Positions 1 to 5,419 of a stretch of 5,923 nucleotides of DNA are shown here, piece after piece. The first letter of the stretch is position 1. Every line of letters starts with the position of its first letter. Below the pieces are notes generated by a model that did no database searches, was not told the DNA's origin, and saw only the letters and a program-made list of their open reading frames with translations. Location of the stretch: contig NZ_CALACG010000082.1 in assembly GCF_937890585.1 (NCBI RefSeq), positions 1 to 5,923 on the forward strand. Reading direction: 5' to 3'. Source of the stretch: an uncultured Campylobacter sp. (GTDB lineage: Bacteria > Campylobacterota > Campylobacteria > Campylobacterales > Campylobacteraceae). Both the position numbers and the translations under genes were made by a program.

Positions 1-1758
1 GCAGAGAACGCAGGCGACACGATCGGCAAGATCAAAAATATTTTATCGCTAAGCCTTGATGAAACTGGCGAGATGATGGATGCTATAAACCACCTATCAA
101 ACAACAACGCCGCCAAAGCCGGCGAAATAGTTGAGGTTATGAAAAGGATCGCAGGCATCGGCAAACAAGTAGGCTTAGCAAAAGAACAAACCGCCGCGCT
201 CGCATCTACATTTATATCGCTCGGTAAAGCGCCAGAGACTGCGGCGACCGCATCCGAAGCTTTGCTAAAAAAATTAAATAATTTAAGCTCTTTAAGCGAA
301 GATAAGCAAAAAGCATTTGAAGAAACTGGGCTAAGTGTTAATAAATTTGCAAAAGCGATGAAAACAGACGCGCAAGGCGCAGTATTGCAATTTTTGGAAG
401 CAATGAGCAAGGTTGAGCCACAAAGGAGAGGCGCTCTACTTACAACTATCATGGGAACAAACTATGATAGCGACATTGCAACGCTTATAAGTGGTATGGA
501 TGTCTATAAAAAGTCGCTTGATGAGGTTAGCAGCAAGGAGAAATTTTTAGGCTCAAATGAGAAAGAATTCCAAGCTAGAAGCAACACCGTCGCGAACAAA
601 ATCCAGCTAATGAAAAACACGTTAAATTCACTTGGCATAAGTATCGGCAATGTTTTTCTGCCATATGTTAGCACGGCAATAGAAAAGATCAATGGCTTTA
701 TAAAAAAAATAACCGAATTTGCACAAAACAACGAAGAGCTTGTTAAAAAGATAGGTCTTAGCGTTGCTGCGTTTTTAGGATTTAATGCATTTATGACAGC
801 AGCAAGGGCAGCCTTTGCACTATTTACGATCTCGTTTGGCGGCTACCGTAAAATTTTAATGCTATTGCCTTTTGACTGCGTAAAACTTAATGCATCTTTG
901 TCGCAATGTAGTATCACAATGAAAGCAAAAGCTACACTTACGGCGCTTGCTAGCAAGGCGTTAAATAGTTTTAGTCTAGCGACAAAAACAGCAGGCGGTA
1001 CATCTCTAGGATTTGTCGGAGGGCTTAAAAAGATAGTTTTAGGCTTTAGAGCGCTAAGCCTTGCATTTTTAAGTAATCCAATCGGTCTTATATTAACAGC
1101 GATCGCAGCGGCTGGAGCGCTAATTTATAAATATTGGGATCATGTAAAAGCCTTTTTTACTGGCTTTTTTGAGGGACTAAGAAAAAATATAGCACCAGTT
1201 ACAGACATATTTAATGGCTTTTTTACAGCCGTTAAAACAGCTTTCTCGCCATTAATGCCTATATTTTCTAAAATTTCAAGCTTTTTTAGCTCGCTTTTTG
1301 GACAGAGTAGTGCCACAAAAGAGGAGATCGAGGGGCTAACAAACGCAGGGGCTAAATTTGGCGAGGTAGTGGCAGGAGCGATCAACTTTGTTTTAACACC
1401 GATAAAGCTTTTAATCGAATTTATAACGACAGCTATAAATGGCATAAACACGCTTATAGATAGCGCCAAGAACCTTGACATCACAAAAAGCATAAAAGAG
1501 GGGCTAGGCGTTGGCGATGGCGTTGAGCGCAGTTGGTATAACCCTTTAAATTTATTTTACGATAGCAAGCCAAAAACGCAAAGCACAAGCGGAGCGATAA
1601 GCGAGAACGCGGAAGCTAAAAGACAAAACGCAGCGAACAATAAAAATCAGACTATCAACGACAACAAAGTAGTAAATATCACGATGAGCGGGTCAAACGC
1701 CACGCCGCAGGCGGTAGCCAAAGCGGTGCAAAACTCGAGCTATAGTTATGGCGACTAA
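1..1758 (+). CDS. Phage tail tape measure protein, 5'-truncated by window edge
   Basis: The frame is open from base 1, so the gene starts to the left of the window; 585 C-terminal residues are visible and the first internal ATG (base 73) is not the true start. Tape measure proteins set tail length and line the tail tube before DNA ejection. The first ~110 visible residues, rich in Ala and Gly, follow the TP901-type core pattern, with repeated helices around a motif like QTAALASTFISLGKAPETAA. Around residues 190-250 there is the usual stretch with Ser-Leu-Gly-Ile-Ser-Ile-Gly and a following Leu-Pro. Two long hydrophobic segments lie at about residues 253-285 and 350-377; the second is followed by an aromatic WDHVKAFFTGFF motif common in these proteins. 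The C-terminal 80 residues are polar and Asn/Lys-rich. The position just before a gpU-like gene agrees with P2 order (T, U, D). Family call is firm; the precise subtype is not. Confidence 0.92.
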   Translation, partial: AENAGDTIGKIKNILSLSLDETGEMMDAINHLSNNNAAKAGEIVEVMKRIAGIGKQVGLAKEQTAALASTFISLGKAPETAATASEALLKKLNNLSSLSEDKQKAFEETGLSVNKFAKAMKTDAQGAVLQFLEAMSKVEPQRRGALLTTIMGTNYDSDIATLISGMDVYKKSLDEVSSKEKFLGSNEKEFQARSNTVANKIQLMKNTLNSLGISIGNVFLPYVSTAIEKINGFIKKITEFAQNNEELVKKIGLSVAAFLGFNAFMTAARAAFALFTISFGGYRKILMLLPFDCVKLNASLSQCSITMKAKATLTALASKALNSFSLATKTAGGTSLGFVGGLKKIVLGFRALSLAFLSNPIGLILTAIAAAGALIYKYWDHVKAFFTGFFEGLRKNIAPVTDIFNGFFTAVKTAFSPLMPIFSKISSFFSSLFGQSSATKEEIEGLTNAGAKFGEVVAGAINFVLTPIKLLIEFITTAINGINTLIDSAKNLDITKSIKEGLGVGDGVERSWYNPLNLFYDSKPKTQSTSGAISENAEAKRQNAANNKNQTINDNKVVNITMSGSNATPQAVAKAVQNSSYSYGD

Positions 1759-1767
1759 GGGGTAGAT

Positions 1768-2139
1768 ATGAGGATAATAACGATTGATAAATATGTTTTT
1801 AGTATAGATGACAACGTAGCAGGCATAGAGAAAAATTTAAGCGTGAATTATGACAAGAAAAACACAATCACAAGACCAGTATATACACATCTAGGCGGAT
1901 ATGATGAGGAATTTAGCTTTGAAGCTACTATATTGCTCGATGACGTGCTTAAATTTAGCGGATTTGAAGAGCTAGTAAAACAAGCCATACCGCTTAAAAT
2001 TTCAGCCTTTGACCTCGTGCGAGGCAACTATATACTTATCTACTCGATGACACAAAGCACCGATAACTTTGTCAAACTCTTTTTTAATGGTATTTGGTAT
2101 TACACAAAAAAAATTAGAATTTCAGGCTATTTACTATGA
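1768..2139 (+). CDS. U: P2 gpU-like phage tail protein
   Basis: This 123-residue protein resembles the P2 gpU tail family, which acts in tail completion/tube termination. Seen in the sequence: an N-terminal beta-rich stretch, a Gly-Gly-Tyr-Asp-Glu motif near residue 43 followed by an FSFEATILLDD strand-helix, a central FEELVKQAIPL helix, and a C-terminal strand pair ending in KKIRISGYL, typical of the family. It is at the short end of family length. The start is supported by a clear AAGGGG ribosome binding site at 1757-1762 that overlaps the tape-measure stop codon and sits 5 bases from the ATG. Its stop codon overlaps the next start (ATGA), so the downstream gene is probably translationally coupled. 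Location between the tape measure gene and gpX/gpD supports the call. Confidence 0.8.
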   Translation: MRIITIDKYVFSIDDNVAGIEKNLSVNYDKKNTITRPVYTHLGGYDEEFSFEATILLDDVLKFSGFEELVKQAIPLKISAFDLVRGNYILIYSMTQSTDNFVKLFFNGIWYYTKKIRISGYLL

Positions 2140-2618
2140 GCGATTTTAATCAATTCAGCAAAGAGGTCACAAGGGTATTAAGAAACGCGATGAATAGAAC
2201 GCTTACAAAAGTATCAAAAGAACAAAGAGAGCTAATCGCAAAAAGAGTATCGATAAAAAAGCGATACCTTGATAAAAAGCATCTTGTAAGACGCGGAGCA
2301 AGGGCAGATGACCTAAGTATCAAAATATTTGCCATGCCAAAAGCGATAACGCCTTTCATGCTCGAAGCTCACGCAAGACCAAAAGGATATGACTACGGCA
2401 TACCAAAAGGGCGGCATTTCTATGTTAGAGGGCTTACCAAAACAAGGCAGAACAAAGGCAACACAAGCGGATTTTTGACAGGTCAAGCAGTCGCAAAAGA
2501 TGGCAGGAGCTTTTTTTATTTACGAAAACTATCCGATCTTGACACAGAGGCGCTAAAGATAAGCGATGCAGTGTTAGCTAAGGCGGAGTATATATTTTCG
2601 CAGGAGTTGAAAAAATGA
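2136..2618 (+). CDS. Basic phage tail protein, minor tail protein Z-like
   Basis: A 160-residue, strongly basic protein. The N-terminal 50 residues form an amphipathic helix with the pattern seen in prophage minor tail protein Z (gpZ): an Asn-Arg-Thr segment, then a run of Lys/Arg around KKRYLDKKHLVRRGARADDL. A short strand IKIFAMPKAITPF follows, then Gly/Arg/Lys-rich sequence, then a TSGFLTGQAV...FFYLRK motif matching the gpZ family's 'aFia...vf.R' region, and a C-terminal helix. The start ATG overlaps the gpU stop as ATGA; the stop overlaps the next start the same way. Sitting inside a tail operon supports a tail role, probably in tail assembly or completion. P2 itself has no gene here between U and D, so this is a variant layout. 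The family assignment rests on pattern recall and is moderate. Confidence 0.55.
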   Translation: MSDFNQFSKEVTRVLRNAMNRTLTKVSKEQRELIAKRVSIKKRYLDKKHLVRRGARADDLSIKIFAMPKAITPFMLEAHARPKGYDYGIPKGRHFYVRGLTKTRQNKGNTSGFLTGQAVAKDGRSFFYLRKLSDLDTEALKISDAVLAKAEYIFSQELKK

Positions 2619-2821
2619 AAATTTATATAGCAAAAGATGATGAGAGTTTAGACATGATATGTTTTAAAATTTACGGATCTTTAGATCAAAACGTTTATAG
2701 TGAATTTCTAAGAGAGAACGAGCATCTTTTACACAAAACAAAGTTAAAAAGCGGTGATGAGGTAAATTTACCAAGCATCGAGCCACAAGAAGAAAAAAAG
2801 GCTAAATACTTATGGGAATAG
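2615..2821 (+). CDS. X: P2 gpX-like tail protein (LysM-type)
   Basis: A 68-residue protein of the phage tail protein X family, a small LysM-like fold found in contractile-tailed phages and linked to the tail/baseplate. The sequence shows the expected pattern: a first strand, then Asp-Glu-Ser-Leu-Asp-Met-Ile with a helix, a Tyr-Gly motif near residue 20, a second helix ending in an Asn-Glu-His segment, and the typical LysM-like Leu-Lys-Ser-Gly-Asp-Glu-Val-Asn-Leu-Pro near residues 44-53. The C-terminal 15 residues are charged, with a Trp near the end. Length matches the family. The ATG overlaps the previous stop (ATGA), and the gene overlaps gpD by 10 bases. X directly before D is common in P2/Mu-like prophages, although in P2 itself X lies in the lysis region. 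Confidence 0.85.
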   Translation: MKIYIAKDDESLDMICFKIYGSLDQNVYSEFLRENEHLLHKTKLKSGDEVNLPSIEPQEEKKAKYLWE

Positions 2822-3732
2822 CAGGATATAGAGCGCCACAAATTAAAATTTTATATAACGGCGTAGATAAAACGGATGAGATACCATGGATCGATATAGG
2901 CATAGATGACTACGAGAGTGACGAGAGTGATGTTTTAAATGTGCTTATGCACTGGAGCGCACCACTGCCAAGAGAAGAAGACGAGATTAAAATTTACATT
3001 GACGGCGCTTTTTTGGGTGATTTTACGATCGCCACGATAAAGTATAACTATAAGCAAAGCTACGAGATCGAGGCAATATCGGCAAATTTTTTTAAAGCTT
3101 TTCGCGAAAAAAAGAACCGAACTTTTAAAGCTCAAAGCTACGAGCAAATTTTAAGATCGATTGCCAAAGAAAATGGCTATAACATCAAGATCGATTTTAA
3201 TCGAATGGATGAGGTAGGCGACATCGAGCAATACGACTTAAGCGACTGCGCGTTTTGTAAAAAGATAGCTGACGATCTCGAAATAACCTTTTGCGTGAAA
3301 AATAAAACGCTCATTTTCATAGACAAAGACAAGGATCATGACCGAGTAGAATACACCATAGTCGAAGACGAGATCATCGATCTAAACTACCAAATCAATC
3401 ACACAAAAAAGTATAATGCTTGTGAGATAAAATGGTTTGACAGCGAAAAAAATAAATCAGTCGTCTCAAAGGTAGGAGTGGGAACACCGGTGCTTAAATT
3501 TAGCGACTTTGCACGTGATGAAGCAGAAGCACTATCAAAAGCAGAGGCAAAGCTAAAGAGGCAAAAAAATAGCGTATTGGCTGGTACTGTGTCGATACAT
3601 GGTCGCCCTTTTTTTGCAGGTGGGTATATCAATATCAAGCTAAAGGACGAGCCAAAAACACTAAGAGCGATAATATCAAAGATCACGCATAACATAAATA
3701 ATAACTGGCTTAGCACGATTGAATTTTTTTAA
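2812..3732 (+). CDS. D: P2 gpD-like phage late control / tail hub protein
   Basis: A 306-residue protein of the gpD ('late control protein D') family. These form the baseplate hub, to which the central spike attaches, and are structural homologues of T4 gp27 and the VgrG N-terminal region. Visible features: an N-terminal APQIKILYNGVDKT strand, acidic segment DDYESDESDVL near residues 30-40, a Trp-Ser-Ala-Pro-Leu-Pro motif near 48, a beta-barrel repeat FLGDFTIATIKY near 67, and the C-terminal GRPFFAGGYINIKL segment with a final TIEFF strand. Length matches the family. The start lies inside gpX (10-base overlap), with an AAAGG site upstream; coupling to gpX is likely. It is the last tail gene here, and no ogr/Delta-type late activator follows, unlike P2. 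The gene is followed directly by the putative attachment region. Confidence 0.88.
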   Translation: MGIAGYRAPQIKILYNGVDKTDEIPWIDIGIDDYESDESDVLNVLMHWSAPLPREEDEIKIYIDGAFLGDFTIATIKYNYKQSYEIEAISANFFKAFREKKNRTFKAQSYEQILRSIAKENGYNIKIDFNRMDEVGDIEQYDLSDCAFCKKIADDLEITFCVKNKTLIFIDKDKDHDRVEYTIVEDEIIDLNYQINHTKKYNACEIKWFDSEKNKSVVSKVGVGTPVLKFSDFARDEAEALSKAEAKLKRQKNSVLAGTVSIHGRPFFAGGYINIKLKDEPKTLRAIISKITHNINNNWLSTIEFF

Positions 3733-3780
3733 CACAAAAATGTTACAAATGGAAACGAACCGAAAAAATAAAATATTTTT

Positions 3781-3801
3781 ACGGAGTTAAAACGGAGTTA
3801 A
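3781..3801 (+). repeat. Tandem 10-base direct repeat, possible integrase arm-type sites
   Basis: ACGGAGTTAA occurs exactly at 3781-3790 and again at 3792-3801, a spacing of 11 bases or about one helical turn. It lies about 55 bases to the left of the tRNA-like core, in a GC-containing island within AT-rich DNA. Tyrosine integrases of temperate phages often bind paired arm-type repeats of this size and spacing beside the attachment core. The repeat is seen directly; the binding role is inferred from position only. Confidence 0.5.
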
Positions 3802-3814
3802 GCAAAGATTAAAG

Positions 3815-3911
3815 TATAAAAAACCACATTTTCAGTATTTTACGCAATAATGTGATCTCGACCTCGGGCACCATTTGAATTTATAATAGATTCTATTTTT
3901 ATAAAAAACCA
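3815..3911 (+). repeat. 12-base direct repeat flanking the putative att core
   Basis: TATAAAAAACCA is present exactly at 3815-3826 and at 3900-3911, 85 bases apart, with the tRNA-like core between. The match ends after the final A, and the flanks differ. It could be a pair of protein-binding sites or a trace of recombination; in AT-rich DNA a chance match is possible. Confidence 0.35.
3856..3873 (+). other. attR: Putative attachment site: duplicated 3' end of a tRNA gene (tRNA-Leu-like)
   Basis: The block TCTCGACCTCGGGCACCA reads like the last bases of a tRNA: a seven-base acceptor strand CTCGGGC (3863-3869), discriminator A and encoded CCA (3871-3873). A matching 5' strand would be GCCCGAG, as in many bacterial tRNA-Leu genes. 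No 5' half, anticodon arm or complete T arm is present, so it is a fragment. Temperate phages that integrate into tRNA genes leave such a 3' copy at the end distal to the intact tRNA. The fragment lies on the same strand and just beyond gene D, as the P2 attachment site does. The position that should be the conserved C opening the T-stem 3' strand is T, so the shared core may begin nearer 3861. The tRNA identity is a guess. Confidence 0.55.
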
Positions 3912-3994
3912 ACAATAAATCCAATAGGCGCATATATACTAACCACTATATATTTTAAAATACAGAATCAAGATCGATTAAATGGATAATAAGC

Positions 3995-4359
3995 ATGAAA
4001 ATTGATGGCGTGACAATGAGAGCCAGCGAAGCACCGGGCAAAGACGAGATCATAAGACACATAGATAAAATGGGCGTGGAGAGGGTGCTAAAAAGGGGCA
4101 ATACGCATGTTTTTGAAAAACACAAAGAGACAACCTCGCAAAGCATAGTTAAAGCTTTAAATTCTATAATGGCTGTGGCTCCCAAAAAAAGGCGAGGAGA
4201 GCAAGACAAACGCTATAAGTCAAAATGGCTTTTTTATGGTTTTTGACGGTGATATAATGGTTACTTGCTTTAAACCATCCAAAGGGGCTTGAAAAATATT
4301 TTAAAGAACAGTCGATTATGCAAAAGAGAGAGGTTATTAAGCGATGGTGGCAAAAATGA
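3995..4359 (+). pseudogene. Frameshifted phage gene, possible MuF-associated nuclease toxin domain
   Basis: Read as is, the ATG at 3995 gives 83 residues to TGA at 4244-4246. Good protein-like sequence continues in the other two frames: after the seven-A run at 4184-4190, frame 3 reads ...NGFFMVFDGDIMVTCFKPSKG, and after the four-G run at 4284-4287, frame 1 reads LEKYFKEQSIMQKREVIKRW and ends in a TGA at 4357-4359. Removing one A and one G gives a continuous 120-residue protein, and its stop overlaps the next start as ATGA, which argues that this was the true reading. The product has a HVFEKH motif near residue 38, an Ala-Pro near 62, and a two-strand hairpin followed by KPSKG, loosely like phage barnase/EndoU/colicin/RelE-type nuclease domains found at the C-terminus of MuF head proteins. 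The MuF N-terminal domain is absent. Either a pseudogene or two sequencing errors. Function is inference. Confidence 0.5.
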
Positions 4360-4685
4360 GAAAGATGGATCTATATATAGCTTTTTATGATAGCACGCCT
4401 TGCGAATGGGGCATACATGAGCATGGTATAACGTGGAAAGAAGATGAGTATAGCCAAAAGGCTAACAAAGCTTATGGCTTTGCCACTTTTTGTTTAAAAA
4501 ATGGGCTCTTTAATGGCGCTTTTTGTATAAGTTTTAGTAAAGAGCGCCTAGAACTAGTTAAAAATGAAGCAATTTTTGAAGAGATTTGCGAATTTGAGTG
4601 CGATATAGATAATGAAAAATTTACTAGAGAAATGAGCTTTAAAGATGCCTTTGAGCTCATATATAAGAAATTTAGCAAGATATGA
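4356..4685 (+). CDS. Hypothetical 109-residue protein, candidate immunity/accessory protein
   Basis: I do not recognise this family. The product is mildly acidic (about 20 Asp/Glu against 15 Lys/Arg), with five Cys, several Trp and His in the first third (motif CEWGIHEHGITW), a central beta-type stretch GAFCISFSKERL and a C-terminal helix FKDAFELIYKKF. No signal peptide or membrane segment is apparent. I chose the ATG at 4356 because it overlaps the preceding gene's TGA as ATGA; an in-frame ATG at 4344, with AGAGAGAGG ten bases upstream, would add four residues and is the alternative. The stop overlaps the next gene's ATG in the same way. Small acidic soluble proteins directly behind a toxin-like reading frame are often immunity proteins, which is a guess based on context. 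Confidence 0.7.
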   Translation: MRKMDLYIAFYDSTPCEWGIHEHGITWKEDEYSQKANKAYGFATFCLKNGLFNGAFCISFSKERLELVKNEAIFEEICEFECDIDNEKFTREMSFKDAFELIYKKFSKI

Positions 4686-4915
4686 AATATTTTGTTTTTG
4701 ATAGTGGCATAGAACTTATTATAACAAGCGATAAAAGCCTAAAGGATAAAAGTGCTGATGTATGTTCATGTGTAGGCGACCTTACCAGCTTTATAGAGTA
4801 TGTAAAGACTGCAATAGATGATGGAAGCGAGCATGATTTTTTCTTTGATAGTGGTGAAAAATTTAGCGGAGAATTTAGCGATTGCGTAGAGTATGTAGCC
4901 AAAAAGAGAGCTTAG
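4682..4915 (+). CDS. Hypothetical 77-residue acidic protein
   Basis: An unrecognised small, acidic, soluble protein. It starts at an ATG overlapping the previous TGA (ATGA) and is probably translated by coupling. It begins MKYFVFDSG and carries a second FFFDSG near residue 55; the underlying 11 bases (4697-4707 and 4844-4854) are identical, suggesting an internal repeat or a repeated strand-turn. A central segment has two close Cys (CSC) and a helix LTSFIEYVKTAIDDG; a third Cys lies near the C-terminus. There is no membrane segment. It lies between the 109-residue protein and the gp10-like morphogenesis gene, inside a phage-type operon. A role as a second immunity or accessory protein is possible but unproven. 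Confidence 0.7.
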   Translation: MKYFVFDSGIELIITSDKSLKDKSADVCSCVGDLTSFIEYVKTAIDDGSEHDFFFDSGEKFSGEFSDCVEYVAKKRA

Positions 4916-4924
4916 TAGGTTTTA

Positions 4925-5377
4925 ATGAATTTTAATAGTGCTTTAAAAAGGTTTTTATTTCGCATAGGCTCAGGGGTAAGATATAGAGCGCATAAGATAG
5001 CACCTGTTGGACCTGGAAATGACGAAGGGTATAATGGTGGAAATTTAAAAAAAGACATAAAAGTATTTGACGATAGATCGAATGATCTTAGTATAGGCGT
5101 TGGCAATAGCGCTCTTGTATCTTATGCTAAATTTGTATATTTTGGTACAAGGCCACATGTTATAAAACCAAAAAAGATGAAGGCTCTTGCAAACAAAAAG
5201 AGCGGCCAAATTTTTGGCAAAAGCGTAAATCACCCTGGCACAAAGGCAAACCCATATCTTGAGAAAGCTTTTAGCGAGTATGTAGCTAGTGCTAGCTTTG
5301 TAAAGGCAAAAGAGCAATTAGCTAGCGATATGAGCGAGGAAGTGGTAAGAGATATAAAGGTGCTTTTTAGCACATAA
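4925..5377 (+). CDS. HK97 gp10-like / Mu gpG-like phage virion morphogenesis protein
   Basis: A 150-residue protein of the HK97 gp10-like group, small head-tail connector or tail completion factors that join heads to tails. Diagnostic sequence: residues ~72-90 read YAKFVYFGTRPHVIKPKKMK, the typical Tyr-Ala-x-x-(V)-x-(F)-Gly-Thr-(x)-Pro-His-x-Ile-(x)-Pro-Lys-Lys block, and residues ~108-121 read VNHPGTKANPYLEKAF, the usual His-Pro-Gly-Thr-Lys-x-x-Pro-(F/Y)-Leu-x-x-Ala motif. The N-terminal third has a basic helix and the APVGPGNDEGYNGGNLKKDI loop, also common in the family. A weak AGTAGG site precedes the ATG, and a 9-base gap separates it from the previous stop. In Mu-like phages this gene follows the MuF head gene. 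It is apparently not part of the tail operon to the left. Confidence 0.85.
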   Translation: MNFNSALKRFLFRIGSGVRYRAHKIAPVGPGNDEGYNGGNLKKDIKVFDDRSNDLSIGVGNSALVSYAKFVYFGTRPHVIKPKKMKALANKKSGQIFGKSVNHPGTKANPYLEKAFSEYVASASFVKAKEQLASDMSEEVVRDIKVLFST

Positions 5378-5392
5378 TTATATAAAATGATG

Positions 5393-5398
5393 TATAAT
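5393..5398 (+). promoter_or_regulatory. Probable -10 element of the SMEK-like gene promoter
   Basis: A perfect TATAAT lies at 5393-5398, preceded by TG, 15 bases after the gp10-like stop codon and 22 bases before the GTG start. Campylobacter sigma-70 promoters rely on a good -10 with AT-rich upstream DNA and lack a clear -35, as here. Transcription would begin around 5405, leaving a leader of about 15 bases that holds the AGGAG site (5409-5413). No terminator was seen between the previous gene and this promoter, so read-through is also possible. Confidence 0.55.
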
Positions 5399-5419
5399 CC
5401 TATATACTAGGAGTATCGT

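Larger units (their letters stand above)
3733..3994. other. AT-rich non-coding stretch at the prophage boundary
   Basis: No gene is supported in these ~260 bases. They hold, in order, a tandem 10-base repeat, a 12-base repeat copy, a tRNA-3'-end-like sequence, a second 12-base repeat copy, and two A/T-rich inverted repeats (AATAG/CTATT around 3885-3897, and a perfect 7-base stem 3932-3938 with 3947-3953 followed by four T). The latter could be a weak terminator or just AT-rich DNA. A TATAAT at 3882-3887 and a TATACT at 3935-3940 are possible -10 elements for the right-hand genes, but such hexamers are common by chance in this composition. The sequence left of the tRNA-like block is probably phage, and to its right host or another element. 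Confidence 0.5.

Noticed and set aside
3730..3745. TAACA/TGTTA inverted repeat at the end of gpD as a terminator
   Set aside because: The stem is only five A/T-rich pairs and is not followed by a T run on the + strand.
3856..3873. Complete tRNA or tmRNA gene
   Set aside because: Only a 3'-end-like fragment is present; no 5' acceptor strand, D arm or anticodon arm precedes it.
4284..4287. Phase-variable G tract
   Set aside because: Four G are too few; Campylobacter phase-variable tracts are usually seven or more, so an indel or sequencing error is likelier.
4344..4355. Four-codon N-terminal extension of the 109-residue protein
   Set aside because: The ATG at 4356 makes an ATGA overlap like its neighbour, which fits the operon better, though the 4344 start cannot be excluded.
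504..5317. Reverse-strand open frames over the tail and right-hand genes (for example 1140-1493 and 3399-3716)
   Set aside because: They lie opposite well-supported + strand genes, lack convincing ribosome binding sites and domain patterns, and look like shadows of AT-rich coding sequence.
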